Below the pieces are notes generated by a model. That model was not told where the DNA came from. It made no database searches and was given only the letters and a program-made list of their open reading frames with translations. The position numbers and the translations under genes are program-made. From Sphingomonas sp. Leaf17 (GTDB lineage Bacteria > Pseudomonadota > Alphaproteobacteria > Sphingomonadales > Sphingomonadaceae): a stretch of DNA of 64,000 bases. Shown one piece after another: positions 1-8,891 of the stretch. The stretch spans positions 62,001 through 126,000 of the forward strand of contig NZ_LMKL01000009.1 in assembly GCF_001421505.1 (NCBI RefSeq). The letters are read 5' to 3'. Position 1 is the first letter of the stretch, and every line of letters begins with the position of its first letter.

Positions 1-1050
1 GTTCACTTCCTTCGCCGCAGCCACGATGCCCTCGGCGATGATGTCGCAGCGCATGATGCCGCCGAAGATGTTGACCAGGATGCCCTTCACATTGGGATCC
101 TTCAGGATGATCTTGAACGCAGCCGTGACCTTTTCCTTGTTCGCGCCGCCGCCGACGTCGAGGAAGTTGGCCGGGAACATGCCGTTCAGCTTGATGATGT
201 CCATCGTCGCCATGGCGAGGCCGGCACCGTTGACCATGCAGCCGATGTCACCGTCCAGCTTGATATAGGCCAGGTCGTACTTCGACGCTTCCAGCTCGGC
301 CGGATCTTCCTCGGTCTCGTCGCGCAGTTCGAGCAGGTCCTTGTGGCGGAACAGCGCGTTGCCGTCGAACGCCACCTTCGCGTCGAGGACCATCAGCTTG
401 CCGTCGTCGGTGACCGCGAGCGGGTTGATCTCGATCTGCTCGGCGTCGGTCCCGATGAAGGCGTCGTACAGCTTCGACGCGGTGTTCGCCGCCTGCTTGG
501 CGAGGTCGCCGGTCAGTTCGAGCGCCGCGGCCACGGCGCGGCCGTGATGCGCCATGAAGCCGGTGGCCTGGTCGATGTCGATGCTGTGGATCTTTTCCGG
601 CGTGTCGTGCGCGACGGTTTCGATGTCCATCCCGCCCTCGGTCGAGGCGACCATCGAGACGCGGCCCGTGGCGCGGTTGACGAGCAGCGCGAGGTAGAAC
701 TCCTTGGCGATGTCGACGCCGTCGGTGACATACAGGCGGTTGACCTGCTTGCCGGCGTCACCGGTCTGGATCGTCACCAGCGTGTTGCCGAGCATGTCGG
801 TCGCGGCCGCGCGAACCTCGTCCTCGGTCTTGGCGAGGCGGACGCCGCCCTTGGCGTCGGGGCCGAGTTCGACGAACTTGCCCTTGCCGCGGCCGCCGGC
901 GTGGATCTGCGCCTTGACGACATAGAGCGGTCCGGGGAGCTTCTTCGATGCCGCGACGGCCTCCTCGACGGTCAGCGCGGCAAAGCCGGCCGGAACGGGC
1001 ACGCCGAACTTGGCGAGGAGTTCCTTGGCCTGATATTCGTGGATGTTCAT
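1..1050 (-). CDS. sucC: Succinyl-CoA synthetase (ADP-forming) beta subunit, 3' end beyond window
   Basis: With SucD this cytoplasmic TCA-cycle enzyme converts succinyl-CoA to succinate while phosphorylating ADP or GDP. The gene begins at ATG 1048-1050 ([12 protein letters not shown]) and runs off the left edge: 350 codons are visible of a usual length near 390-400. The ATP-grasp half is intact, with the glycine-rich loop HAGGRGKG from residue 50 and the metal-site motif EINPL near residue 200. The CoA-ligase half is entered with [10 protein letters not shown] near residue 328. sucD would be expected just beyond base 1. Divergent from crtZ across 178 bp. Identity is secure; only the C-terminus is unseen. 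Confidence 0.97.
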   Translation of the reverse strand, partial: MNIHEYQAKELLAKFGVPVPAGFAALTVEEAVAASKKLPGPLYVVKAQIHAGGRGKGKFVELGPDAKGGVRLAKTEDEVRAAATDMLGNTLVTIQTGDAGKQVNRLYVTDGVDIAKEFYLALLVNRATGRVSMVASTEGGMDIETVAHDTPEKIHSIDIDQATGFMAHHGRAVAAALELTGDLAKQAANTASKLYDAFIGTDAEQIEINPLAVTDDGKLMVLDAKVAFDGNALFRHKDLLELRDETEEDPAELEASKYDLAYIKLDGDIGCMVNGAGLAMATMDIIKLNGMFPANFLDVGGGANKEKVTAAFKIILKDPNVKGILVNIFGGIMRCDIIAEGIVAAAKEVN

Positions 1051-1228
1051 GGGGAGTGTGCCCTTTCGTAAAGCCGTCGGGATATTTGCCGTGGCGTAGA
1101 GCACAGCGACCGCGAACAATCCACCCCTTACGGTATTGGTCTTGCGTCGCGTTCGCAACAGGCGCTTTTTGGCGGGATCATAACAAGGGTTTGATGACGG
1201 GGCGGCGCGCCCGCCCTATATACCTGTC

Positions 1229-1759
1229 ATGTCCATCTGGTTCGGCATCGCCCTGTTCGTCGCCACCGTCATCGGCATGGAGGCGTTCGCCTATGCGGCG
1301 CACCGCTGGATCATGCACGGCTTCGGCTGGTTCCTGCACGAATCGCACCACCGGCCGCGCACCGGCAACTGGGAATTGAACGACCTGTACGCCGCGATCT
1401 TCGCGGTGCCGTCGTTCGTCCTGCTGCTGGGCGGCGTGCAGCTTGGCTGGTGGGAAGGCTGGGCGTGGATCGGCGCGGGGATCGCCGCCTATGGCGCGAT
1501 CTATTTCGGGTTCCACGACATCATCGTCCACCGCCGCCTGCCGACCCGCTACCTGCCGAAATCGACCTACATGAAACGGATCGTGCAGGCGCACCGGCTG
1601 CATCATGTGGTGGAAACGCGCGAGGGCAATGTCAGCTTCGGTTTCCTCGTCGCCCCGCGGCCCGAGGATCTGAAGGCCGAGTTGAAGCGGCGTCAGCGTG
1701 CCGGGGTCAGGGCACCCGCCGCAACCGCATCGAATCACGGTGCGTTTGCCGAAAAGTAA
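1229..1759 (+). CDS. crtZ: Beta-carotene hydroxylase, CrtZ type
   Basis: Non-haem di-iron membrane hydroxylase that adds 3-hydroxyls to the beta-ionone rings of carotenoids (beta-carotene to zeaxanthin). The 176-residue protein carries the full histidine set of the fatty-acid-hydroxylase superfamily: H25-x4-H30, H37-x2-H40-H41, H96-x4-H101 and H122-x2-H125-H126, between hydrophobic segments at about 4-24, 50-68 and 74-95. The ATG at 1229 lacks an obvious Shine-Dalgarno but is the only start that keeps the first membrane helix intact. It stands alone next to sucC, without other crt genes in view; yellow hydroxylated carotenoids are typical of sphingomonads. Confidence 0.93.
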   Translation: MSIWFGIALFVATVIGMEAFAYAAHRWIMHGFGWFLHESHHRPRTGNWELNDLYAAIFAVPSFVLLLGGVQLGWWEGWAWIGAGIAAYGAIYFGFHDIIVHRRLPTRYLPKSTYMKRIVQAHRLHHVVETREGNVSFGFLVAPRPEDLKAELKRRQRAGVRAPAATASNHGAFAEK

Positions 1760-1777
1760 CGCTTTGGGGCGCAGGAA

Positions 1778-2116
1778 ATGCCCATGACCTATTTCGCCCC
1801 GATCCCCCCCGCCGCGCCGACCGACAGCGACGACCACCGTCGTGCCCTGCGCAAGGCCGTGAAGATGCGCGCGCATCTGCGCGATCGGGGACAGACCCGG
1901 TTCGAGATCGACGTCGTGGACCTGTCGATGTCGGGCTTCCGGGCGGAAACCAGCTTTACCCTGTGGCCGGGCACCGTCGTCTGGCTCACCCTGCCCGGCC
2001 TCGCCCCGCTTGAGGCGGTCGTCGCGTGGCGCGAGAAGTACAAATATGGCTGCGCGTTCGCCAAGCCGCTGCATCCGGCGGTGTTCGATCACATTGTGGG
2101 CCTGAGCCAGCGGTAA
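1778..2116 (+). CDS. PilZ domain protein
   Basis: A 112-residue single-domain protein that looks like a PilZ fold, the common receptor for cyclic di-GMP. Visible support is a basic stretch (RRALRKAVKMR, about 21-31) followed by the DxSxxGxR signature as DLSMSGFRAE near residues 48-57, then a beta-rich tail ending in the FxxP-like segment FAKPLHP. The arginine-rich part is not the textbook RxxxR, so c-di-GMP binding is likely but not certain. Starts at ATG 1778 or, two codons later, 1784. It lies 18 bp after crtZ and may be co-transcribed. Target process unknown. Confidence 0.75.
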   Translation: MPMTYFAPIPPAAPTDSDDHRRALRKAVKMRAHLRDRGQTRFEIDVVDLSMSGFRAETSFTLWPGTVVWLTLPGLAPLEAVVAWREKYKYGCAFAKPLHPAVFDHIVGLSQR

Positions 2117-2120
2117 GACC

Positions 2121-2514
2121 GGGCGCAGGCGCGGCCACGCCCGCGCCGATGCGCAAGGCGAAGCCGACGCGCAGCGCCCGGTCCGGCTGGCGGGTTGGCC
2201 AAAGGCCGAACCCGTCCGACGGCGGCTTTGCCGGCGTCCTTATATGTGGGACGGGGCAGGAATGAGTCCTGCGCTTACAAAAGCTGGACCACCCCGGATA
2301 TATTTTCATTCGTCATTGCCAACGCAGCGAAGCAATGACGGGGGCAGAGTTACCTTGTCCTCACCACCGTAATTCTGACGACGAGCCAGTGTCGGGAGCA
2401 GATCGGACGCCGGCAAAGCCGTCGTCGGACGGGTTCGGCCTAGAGCCGACCCGTCGGCCGGGCGGTGCGCTGCGGCGTTGCCGCATTGGCGCGGGCGTGG
2501 CCGCGCCTGCGCCC
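2121..2514. repeat. Long imperfect inverted repeat filling a 399-bp convergent intergenic gap
   Basis: The gap 2117-2515 between the convergent PilZ and prs genes holds no gene. Two arms of about 110-120 bp (2121-2239 and 2405-2514) are inverted copies of each other, best conserved at their outer and inner ends (GGACGCCGGCAAAGCC and its complement inside; GCGCGGGCGTGGCCGCGCC and its complement outside) with small gaps between. The right arm ends one base before the prs stop codon. The spacer contains a separate small palindrome. It could act as a bidirectional terminator or be a mobile intergenic repeat; no ORF for a transposase is present. Confidence 0.75.
2311..2341. repeat. Short palindromic repeat (CGTCATTGC family)
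   Basis: CGTCATTGC at 2311-2319 pairs with GCAATGACG at 2332-2340, a perfect 9-bp stem. The interior (AACGCAGCGAAG) matches the repeats at 13090, 15602 and 20656, so this is a short or decayed member of the same family. It sits inside the larger inverted repeat. Confidence 0.75.
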
Positions 2515-2515
2515 C

Positions 2516-3451
2516 TTAATCAAACAGACTGCTCACGCTCGTTTCATCCGCGATCCGCTTGATCGCCTCGCCCAGCAGCGGGGCGATCGGCAGGTGACGG
2601 ATGCGGTTGGTCGTGCCGATGCTGTCGCGGTTGCCGAGCGAATCGGTGATGACGAGTTCGCGCAGTTCTGACCCCGCGACCCGCGCCACCGCGCCGCCCG
2701 ACAGGACGCCGTGGGTGACATAGGCGACGACATCCTCGGCCCCCGCCTCCTTCAGCGCGGCGGCGGCGTTGCAGAGCGTACCGGCCGAATCGACGATATC
2801 GTCGATCAGGATGCAGAAGCGGCCCTCGACCTCGCCGATAATGTTCATCACCTCCGATTCGCCGGCCCGCTCACGCCGCTTGTCGACGATGGCGAGCGGC
2901 GCGTTGTCGAGCCGCTTGGCCAGCACGCGGGCGCGCACCACGCCGCCGACGTCGGGCGAGACGACCATCAGGTTCTTGCCGGCAAAACGCGCCTGGATAT
3001 CCGCCGACATGACCGGCGCGGCGTAGAGATTGTCGGTCGGGATATCGAAGAACCCTTGGATCTGCCCTGCGTGGAGGTCGACCGACAGGACACGGTCCGC
3101 GCCGGCGACCGTGATGAGGTTGGCGACCAGCTTGGCCGAGATCGGCGTGCGCGGGCCGGGTTTGCGATCCTGCCGGGCATAGCCGAAATAGGGGAGGACG
3201 GCCGTGATCCGCCGTGCCGACGCGCGCCGCAGCGCGTCGATCATGATGAGCAGTTCCATCAGATTGTCGTTGGCCGGGAAACCGGTCGACTGAAGCACGA
3301 ACACGTCCTCGCCGCGCACGTTCTCATGAATCTCGACGAAGACCTCCTCGTCGGCGAAGCGGCGGACGCTGACCTCGGTCAGCGGGATTTCCATATAGGC
3401 GGCGACAGCCTGCGCCAGCGGCAGATTGGAATTGCCGGTCATCAGTTTCAT
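2516..3451 (-). CDS. prs: Ribose-phosphate pyrophosphokinase
   Basis: Cytoplasmic enzyme making PRPP from ribose 5-phosphate and ATP, the precursor for purines, pyrimidines, histidine and NAD. The 311-residue protein matches the family length. It shows the N-terminal [13 protein letters not shown] segment, the [21 protein letters not shown] block, the GYARQDRK flexible-loop region, the divalent-cation/PRPP motif [12 protein letters not shown], and the phosphate-binding loop [10 protein letters not shown]. Divergent from gltX with 98 bp between starts; both probably have promoters in that gap. Ends one base from the right arm of a long inverted repeat. Confidence 0.97.
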   Translation of the reverse strand: MKLMTGNSNLPLAQAVAAYMEIPLTEVSVRRFADEEVFVEIHENVRGEDVFVLQSTGFPANDNLMELLIMIDALRRASARRITAVLPYFGYARQDRKPGPRTPISAKLVANLITVAGADRVLSVDLHAGQIQGFFDIPTDNLYAAPVMSADIQARFAGKNLMVVSPDVGGVVRARVLAKRLDNAPLAIVDKRRERAGESEVMNIIGEVEGRFCILIDDIVDSAGTLCNAAAALKEAGAEDVVAYVTHGVLSGGAVARVAGSELRELVITDSLGNRDSIGTTNRIRHLPIAPLLGEAIKRIADETSVSSLFD

Positions 3452-3549
3452 CAGGGAGTCCCTCCGCCCGTGTTGCCACGCCCATAGTGACAGCGGCGTG
3501 ACAGCGGAAGGGCTTTGCCCGCTTTGCCGCGCGGACTAAGGCTTGCCCC

Positions 3550-4887
3550 ATGACCGCCATCGCCCCCATCACCACCCGTTTCGCCCCCTCGCCGACCGGC
3601 CGGCTGCATGTCGGCAACATTCGCACCGCGCTGCACAACTGGATGTTCGCGCGGAAGATGGGCGGGCGGTTCCTGCTGCGGATCGACGATACCGATGCGC
3701 AGCGCAGCGAGGAACGGTTCACGGACGCGATCCGCGCCGATCTCGACTGGCTGGGAATGACGCCGGATGCCGAGGTGCGGCAGTCGGACCGGTTCGCGTT
3801 GTACGAAGCGCGGTTTGCCGATCTGGTCGCGGCCGGGCGGATCTATCCGGCCTATGAAACCGCGCAGGAACTCGATCTGCGGCGAAAAGTGCTGGCCGGG
3901 CGCGGGTTGCCGCCGGTGTACGACCGGGCCGCACTGAAACTGACCGACGCGCAGAAGGCGGCGTTCGCGGAGGCCGGGGTCGCGCCGCACTGGCGCTTCA
4001 AACTTGACCATGACGCGCCGATCCACTGGGACGACCTAGTGCGCGGCCCGGCGACGTTCGACCCCGCCACGATGAGCGATCCCGTCATCCGCCGCGCGGA
4101 CGAATCGTGGCTGTACATGCTGCCGTCCGCGATCGACGATATCGACATGGGCGTCACGCATGTGGTGCGCGGCGAGGATCATGTGTCCAACACCGCGCTG
4201 CAATTGCAGATGTTCGCCGCGATGGGCGCGACGCCGCCCGCCTTCGCGCATGCCGCGCTGCTGACCGGCGCGGAAGGCAAATTGTCGAAGCGGCTGGGGT
4301 CGCTTGGCACCGATCATTTCCGCGAGGTGGGCATCGAGCCGCAGGCGGTGCGCGCGCTGCTGGCGCGGATCGGCACCAGCGATCCCGTCGAGCCGATCGC
4401 CGAGCCTGAGCCGCTGATGGCGACGTTCGATTTCGGCCGGTTCGGACGCGCGCCGGCGCGGTTCGACGAGGCCGAGCTGGCGCAGCTGAACGCGCGCACC
4501 CTCCACACCCTGCCCTTCGCGGAGGTCGCCGACCGGTTGCCGGCGGGGATGGGCGAGAGCGAATGGCTGGCGGTGCGGCCGAACCTGACCGTGCTGGCCG
4601 ATGCCGCCGACTGGTGGCGGGTGATCGAGGGGCCGGTCCGTGCGGACGTGGCGGACGAGGATCGCGACTTCCTGGCCAGCGCCACGCGGCTGGCGAGCGC
4701 GGTCGACTGGGCCGGCGACCCGTGGCACGCGCTGACGAACGCGCTGAAGGCCGAGACGGGGCGCAAGGGCAAGGCGCTGTTCCTGCCGCTGCGCCGCGCG
4801 CTGACGGGACGCGACCATGGACCGGAAATGGCCGCGCTGTTGCCGCTGATCGGGCGGGACCGGGCGGTCGAACGGCTGTCGGCATGA
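3550..4887 (+). CDS. gltX: Glutamate--tRNA ligase
   Basis: Class I aminoacyl-tRNA synthetase charging tRNA-Glu (and, if non-discriminating, tRNA-Gln). The class I signatures are present: the HIGH-type motif as H20-V-G-N23 in PSPTGRLHVGN, and the KMSKS-type motif as KLSKR starting at residue 244. At 445 residues it is somewhat shorter than the E. coli enzyme, with a compact anticodon-binding C-terminus. Alphaproteobacteria often carry two gltX paralogues, and this could be either. First gene of an apparent operon: its TGA overlaps the ATG of the DUF1810 gene by four bases. Confidence 0.95.
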   Translation: MTAIAPITTRFAPSPTGRLHVGNIRTALHNWMFARKMGGRFLLRIDDTDAQRSEERFTDAIRADLDWLGMTPDAEVRQSDRFALYEARFADLVAAGRIYPAYETAQELDLRRKVLAGRGLPPVYDRAALKLTDAQKAAFAEAGVAPHWRFKLDHDAPIHWDDLVRGPATFDPATMSDPVIRRADESWLYMLPSAIDDIDMGVTHVVRGEDHVSNTALQLQMFAAMGATPPAFAHAALLTGAEGKLSKRLGSLGTDHFREVGIEPQAVRALLARIGTSDPVEPIAEPEPLMATFDFGRFGRAPARFDEAELAQLNARTLHTLPFAEVADRLPAGMGESEWLAVRPNLTVLADAADWWRVIEGPVRADVADEDRDFLASATRLASAVDWAGDPWHALTNALKAETGRKGKALFLPLRRALTGRDHGPEMAALLPLIGRDRAVERLSA

Positions 4888-5288
4888 GTCTCGACCGGTT
4901 CGTCGCCGCGCAGGACGGGGTGTATCCGGCCGCGCTGGCGGAGTTGCGCGCCGGCCACAAGACCGGCCACTGGATGTGGTTCGTGTTCCCGCAGATCGCC
5001 GGGCTGGGGCAAAGCGCGATGGCGCGGACCTATGCCATCGCCGACGCGGGCGAGGCGCGGGCGTATCTCGCCCACCCGGTGCTGGGCGCGCGACTGGTCG
5101 AGGCGACGCTGGCGGTCGCCGCCGCGAATGGCAACTCTATTGCGATCCTCGGGCAGATTGACGCGGTCAAGCTGCGGTCGTCGATGACCCTCTTTGCGGC
5201 CGTGGCGGACGATCCGACACCGTACCGCGCCTGCGTCGACCGGTTTTTCGGCGGCGTGGACGATCCTGAAACGCTGCGTCGCCTGTGA
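4884..5288 (+). CDS. DUF1810 family protein
   Basis: A 134-residue cytoplasmic protein with the hallmarks of DUF1810: an N-terminal LDRFVAAQDGVYPAALAEL segment, the core GHKTGHWMWFVFPQ, and GLGQSAMARTYAI. The biochemical role of the family is not established to my knowledge, and I assign none. The start ATG at 4884 overlaps the gltX stop (ATGA), so the two are probably translationally coupled. Thirty-one bases separate it from the PhnA-like gene. Confidence 0.85.
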   Translation: MSLDRFVAAQDGVYPAALAELRAGHKTGHWMWFVFPQIAGLGQSAMARTYAIADAGEARAYLAHPVLGARLVEATLAVAAANGNSIAILGQIDAVKLRSSMTLFAAVADDPTPYRACVDRFFGGVDDPETLRRL

Positions 5289-5319
5289 CGCCGCCGACAC
5301 CATCATTGAGGACGACGAC

Positions 5320-5634
5320 ATGAGCGACGCGGACGATTTCGTCTATGACGAGGCAAGCGGCGAATGGATCAGCGCGGCCGATGCAGCGGCAAAGGCCGGG
5401 GGCGCGGCCGATGGCGACACGGTGGTCGTGCGCGATTCGGTCGGCAACGTGCTGGCCGATGGCGATCAGGTGACGCTTATCAAGGATCTGACGGTCAAGG
5501 GCGCGGGTCAGACGCTCAAGCGCGGCACGCTCATCAAATCCATCCGCCTGACCGGCGACGCGCAGGAAATCGATTGCCGGTTCGACGGGATCAAGGGCCT
5601 CGTCCTGCGCGCCGAGTTCGTGAAGAAGCGGTGA
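5320..5634 (+). CDS. PhnA-like protein (C-terminal PhnA domain)
   Basis: A 104-residue protein whose C-terminal two thirds match the PhnA domain: [34 protein letters not shown], then [19 protein letters not shown] and EFVKK at the end. E. coli PhnA has an N-terminal Cys-rich zinc ribbon; here that part is a short acidic segment ([15 protein letters not shown]) with no cysteines. Despite its name the family has no proven role in phosphonate use. Start at ATG 5320. It lies 31 bp after the DUF1810 gene and 7 bp before an MFS gene, in the gltX operon. Confidence 0.85.
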   Translation: MSDADDFVYDEASGEWISAADAAAKAGGAADGDTVVVRDSVGNVLADGDQVTLIKDLTVKGAGQTLKRGTLIKSIRLTGDAQEIDCRFDGIKGLVLRAEFVKKR

Positions 5635-5641
5635 CCGGGCG

Positions 5642-6826
5642 ATGACCACGCCCGTATCCGACCCGCCCGTCATGGGTCGCGGCCTGACGCTGGCGATGGC
5701 GGTCGCCGCCGGTGTCGCGGTCGCCAACATCTATTACAACCAGCCGATGCTGGCGTTGATGGAGGCCGACCTGCCCGGCCGGACAGCCGCGCTGATCCCG
5801 ACCGCGACCCAGATCGGCTATGCCGCCGGCCTGTTCCTGCTGGTGCCGCTGGGGGATCTGATCGAGCGCAAGCGGCTGATCGTCTGGCAGTTCGTGCTGC
5901 TGGCGCTCGCGCTGATCGCCACCGCACTGGCCCCCTCGGCGATGCTGGTGGTGATCGCCTCGCTCGCGGTCGGCGTGCTGGCGACGGTCGCGCAACAGGT
6001 CGTGCCGCTGGCCGCGCATCTGGCCGCGCCCGAACGGCGCGGCGCGACGGTCGGCACGGTGATGGCGGGCCTGCTGTGCGGCATCCTGCTCAGCCGGACG
6101 CTGGCCGGGTTCGTCGCGGCGCAAGCCGGGTGGCGGGCGATGTTCTGGCTGGGCGTGCCGCTGGCGCTGGGCATGGCGGCGGTGATGGCGTGGCGGTTGC
6201 CGCGCAGTCTGCCCGAGCGGACACCGGAAACCCGCAGCTATGGCGCGCTGATGGCGTCGCTGGTCGATCTGTGGCGGACCTTTCCCGCGCTGCGGCTGGC
6301 GGCGGTGACGCAAGGGTTGCTGTTCGCCGGATTCGGCGCGTTCTGGACGGTGCTGGTGTTCCGGCTGGCCGAGCCGCGCTTCGCGCTGGGGGCCGATATC
6401 GCCGGGTTGTTCGGCATCGTCGGCGCGGTCGGCATCCTCGCCGCGCCGATCGCCGGACGGCTGGCCGACGCGCGCGGACCACGGCTGGCGATCCTGATGG
6501 GGGTGGTGCTGGCGCTGGTCGCATGGGGCCTGTTCGGGCTGTGGACCGGGATCGCCGGGCTGGTGATCGGCGTGATCCTGCTCGACTTCGCGGTGCAGAG
6601 CGTGCTCGTGTCGAACCAGCACATCGTCTACGCGCTGCGCCCCGAAGCGCGGGCGCGGCTGAACACCATCTTCATGGGCGTGATGTTCCTCGGCGGGTCG
6701 GCCGGATCGAGCGGCGCGATGCTGGCGTGGCGCGGTGGCGGCTGGAGCGCGGTCGTCGGCTTCGGACTCGCCGTGACCGGGGCCGCGACCGCGATCCAGC
6801 TGGTCGCCGCGCGCCGACGCGCGTAA
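5642..6826 (+). CDS. MFS transporter (DHA1-like)
   Basis: A 394-residue inner-membrane protein with about 12 hydrophobic helices, consistent with a proton-coupled major facilitator exporter. The [11 protein letters not shown] motif near residue 20 and [10 protein letters not shown] between helices 2 and 3 (the MFS loop motif) place it with the drug/sugar efflux-like DHA1 group. The substrate cannot be read from sequence. It starts 7 bp after the PhnA-like gene and is followed 25 bp later by the FMN reductase, suggesting a shared transcript. Confidence 0.85.
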   Translation: MTTPVSDPPVMGRGLTLAMAVAAGVAVANIYYNQPMLALMEADLPGRTAALIPTATQIGYAAGLFLLVPLGDLIERKRLIVWQFVLLALALIATALAPSAMLVVIASLAVGVLATVAQQVVPLAAHLAAPERRGATVGTVMAGLLCGILLSRTLAGFVAAQAGWRAMFWLGVPLALGMAAVMAWRLPRSLPERTPETRSYGALMASLVDLWRTFPALRLAAVTQGLLFAGFGAFWTVLVFRLAEPRFALGADIAGLFGIVGAVGILAAPIAGRLADARGPRLAILMGVVLALVAWGLFGLWTGIAGLVIGVILLDFAVQSVLVSNQHIVYALRPEARARLNTIFMGVMFLGGSAGSSGAMLAWRGGGWSAVVGFGLAVTGAATAIQLVAARRRA

Positions 6827-6851
6827 CCCCGAGCGAGCAGGAGAGTATCGC

Positions 6852-7445
6852 ATGGCCGCCGATTCCATTCTCGTCTTCTACGGCTCCTACCGGTCGGACC
6901 GGATGGGGATACGGCTTGCCCGCTTCATCGTCGACGGGCTGATCGCGCGGGGCAGCAACGCCGAACTGATCGACGCGCAGGCGATCGGCCTGCCGATGCT
7001 CGACCGGATGTACAAGGAACATGCCCCCGGCACCGCGCCGGCGGCGATGGAGACGCTCGCGGGCAAGATCCGCGCGGCGGATGCGTTCGTGTTCGTGACC
7101 GGCGAATATAACTGGGGCGTGCAGCCGGGGCTGAAGAACCTGACCGACCATTTCCTGGAGGAATGGTATTGGCGACCGGCGGCGGTGGCGAGCTATTCGG
7201 CGGGACGCCTGTCGGGTGCGCGCGCGAACGTGGCATGGCACGGGAGCCTCGCCGAAATGGGCATGGCGGTGGTGTCGAGCACGCTGACGGTCGGGCCGAT
7301 CGGCGAGACGCTGGATGCGGACGCGAGGGCCACCGGACCGGCGGGAAACGCGCTGACCCGCGCGTTCGGGCGCTTCGCCGACGATCTGGCGTGGTGGACC
7401 GAGGCGGTGCAGGCCCAGCGCGCGCGGCGCGATCCGCCCTATTGA
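6852..7445 (+). CDS. NADPH-dependent FMN reductase family oxidoreductase
   Basis: A 197-residue flavodoxin-fold protein. The FMN phosphate-binding loop is FYGSYRSDRMG near the N-terminus, and the family segment FVFVTGEYNWGVQPGLKNLTDH, which contacts the isoalloxazine ring, lies near residues 80-100. Members reduce FMN, quinones, azo dyes or metals with NAD(P)H; substrate unknown. A strong Shine-Dalgarno (AGGAGA) lies 8 bp before the ATG. Last gene of the gltX operon, followed by a strong hairpin. Confidence 0.85.
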   Translation: MAADSILVFYGSYRSDRMGIRLARFIVDGLIARGSNAELIDAQAIGLPMLDRMYKEHAPGTAPAAMETLAGKIRAADAFVFVTGEYNWGVQPGLKNLTDHFLEEWYWRPAAVASYSAGRLSGARANVAWHGSLAEMGMAVVSSTLTVGPIGETLDADARATGPAGNALTRAFGRFADDLAWWTEAVQAQRARRDPPY

Positions 7446-7475
7446 GGGGCAGAAAGTGGCGTAGGGGTTATCGTT

Positions 7476-7510
7476 CCATCCCCCCCCAGCGAAGGCCGGG
7501 GGGGGGATGG
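7476..7510. terminator. Strong hairpin between convergent genes
   Basis: A CCATCCCCCCC arm and its GGGGGGGATGG complement enclose a loop containing AGCGAAGGCC. It lies 31 bp after the FMN reductase stop and 45 bp before the TSUP permease stop on the other strand, a good place for a bidirectional terminator. There is no U-tract, so this is inferred from position and stem strength. Confidence 0.5.
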
Positions 7511-7554
7511 ATTCGCGGGCGTTCTGCTTTTCCGAAAACTCTCGCAGCGCCCCC

Positions 7555-8343
7555 TCACCCTCCGCCGGTATGGCCGAGCGCGTCGACCAGCAGTTTGCAC
7601 CCCAGCGCGACCATCAGCAGATAGACGAGGACGTAGAAGCGGCGCGGGTCCATCCGGCGGATGATCCAGACGCCGAGCAACGTGCTGCCGATCGCCAGCG
7701 GCAGCAGCGCGGCGGCGACGCTGAGCGTCGCCCCGCCGAACGCACCGAGCGCGACATAGGCCGGCACCTTGGCCCAGTTTACGATCGCGAACAGGACCGA
7801 GCTGGTGCCGACATAGGTCTGGTGCGGCAGGCGGCGCGGGGTGACCCACATCTGGAATGGGGGGCCGCCGGCATGCGCGATCTGGCTGGTGAAGCCGGTC
7901 GCCATGCCGAAGATGGTACCGACCCAGCCGGGCGAGCGCGAGGCCGCGACCTGTCGCCCGCCGCGCTCGATCCACAGCCGCCACAGCCCGAACCCGGTGG
8001 TGATGATCCCAAGCGCCGCCATGACCGCCACGACCGGCAGAATGGCGGCGAACGCCCAGCCGAGCGCAATGCCGATCAGCGCGCCCGGCAGCATCCAGCC
8101 GACGATCCACCGGTCCCAGCTATGCCGGAACGACCAGACGCTGACGACGTCCTGCACGATCAGGATCGGCAGCAGGATCGCCGCCGCCGTTACCGGGCTG
8201 ACCACCTGCGCCAGGATCGGCGTGGCCAGCGCGCCCAGCCCCGACAGCCCGCCCTTGGCCAGCCCCAGCAGAACGACCGCCAGCGTGGCGGCGATCAGGA
8301 ACCATGGATCGTGGAGCAGGGTGCTGGCGGTCGGGGTCGGCAT
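7555..8343 (-). CDS. TSUP (TauE/SafE) family membrane permease
   Basis: A 262-residue inner-membrane protein with about eight hydrophobic helices and the TauE/SafE repeat pattern: GLAKGGLSGLGALATPIL near the N-terminus (the G-x-G-G loop of the first repeat) and GMATGFTSQIAHAGGPPFQMW in the second. The family exports or imports small sulfur-containing or organic anions such as sulfite and sulfoacetate; substrate unknown. The reading frame stays open upstream, but ATG 8343 (MPTPTASTLL) gives the normal N-terminus. Monocistronic, convergent with the FMN reductase. Confidence 0.87.
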   Translation of the reverse strand: MPTPTASTLLHDPWFLIAATLAVVLLGLAKGGLSGLGALATPILAQVVSPVTAAAILLPILIVQDVVSVWSFRHSWDRWIVGWMLPGALIGIALGWAFAAILPVVAVMAALGIITTGFGLWRLWIERGGRQVAASRSPGWVGTIFGMATGFTSQIAHAGGPPFQMWVTPRRLPHQTYVGTSSVLFAIVNWAKVPAYVALGAFGGATLSVAAALLPLAIGSTLLGVWIIRRMDPRRFYVLVYLLMVALGCKLLVDALGHTGGG

Positions 8344-8448
8344 CGGGTTCCGTCGGTTGGGGCTGGCCTGTTGCCGGGGCCTGATCGGACCGGGGTATGC
8401 TGGCGCGCGCTGTCCGGCAGGGAACACGTTTGCAACACGCCTTCTGTT

Positions 8449-8587
8449 CCCCCGCGCGGGCGGGGGTCCACGGCCCGGCGTATCACCGGCTATTATATGG
8501 CCTGGCCCTGGATCCCCGCCTGCGCGGGGAAACGAGAAGAAGGTGGCGCGTCGGCCACCTTCACCGCTCCCCGGCCTCCGCCGGGGA
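8449..8587. repeat. Cluster of four short GC-rich hairpins
   Basis: The 266-bp gap between the TSUP gene and the small basic-protein gene holds no ORF with support. It contains four separate perfect stems: 8449-8466 (6 bp), 8513-8530 (7 bp, TCCCCGC/GCGGGGA), 8540-8561 (8 bp, AAGGTGGC/GCCACCTT) and 8568-8587 (7 bp, TCCCCGG/CCGGGGA). They look like fragments of intergenic palindromic repeats. Confidence 0.65.
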
Positions 8588-8609
8588 ACACCATGTGCTG
8601 CGCCCGCCG

Positions 8610-8735
8610 TTACTTGATGGTCACGATTCCGACCGGGTTGCCCTTTTGCGTGGGGTTGGAGGCGTTGGCCTTGGGGGCCTTTTCGGCCTTGGGCTTGCGG
8701 ACTTCGCGCGTCTTCTTCTGCTGGCCCTTGGCCAT
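8610..8735 (-). CDS. Small basic protein, 41 residues
   Basis: An ATG at 8733-8735 opens a 41-codon frame with an AAGGA Shine-Dalgarno about 8 bp upstream. The product begins MAKGQQKKTREVRKPKAEK and ends GNPVGIVTIK. It is lysine-rich, has no cysteine or membrane segment, and is probably cytoplasmic or nucleic-acid-associated. I think similar short proteins recur in sphingomonads but cannot name the family. Reading frame, ribosome site and non-random lysine/alanine content support a real gene; function unknown. Confidence 0.65.
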   Translation of the reverse strand: MAKGQQKKTREVRKPKAEKAPKANASNPTQKGNPVGIVTIK

Positions 8736-8840
8736 GACGGGTTCCTTGCGCGAGGGGCGGAGATGCCCTCGCAGACCATCAGCCTAGGCCGGTGGCCAGA
8801 CCGCCGCAATGGCGACCGCCACCCCGTAGTTGAAAGTGGT

Positions 8841-8850
8841 TTTCATATAT
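8841..8850. promoter_or_regulatory. Candidate operator TTTCATATAT upstream of the fucose operon
   Basis: This AT-rich 10-mer lies 41 bp before the start of the first fucose-catabolic gene, in otherwise GC-rich DNA. The identical 10-mer recurs at 16587-16596 between the divergent hydrolase and lactate dehydrogenase genes of the same pathway. Shared placement suggests a binding site for a common regulator, but two copies are weak evidence. Confidence 0.4.
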
Positions 8851-8891
8851 GACATCGTGACGCCACAAGTCGACGATGGGAGAGCGGGAAC

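Noticed and set aside
5591..6868. 425-codon minus-strand frame opposite the MFS gene
   Set aside because: Composition dominated by Arg, Gln, His and Pro; the plus strand encodes a coherent 12-helix transporter.
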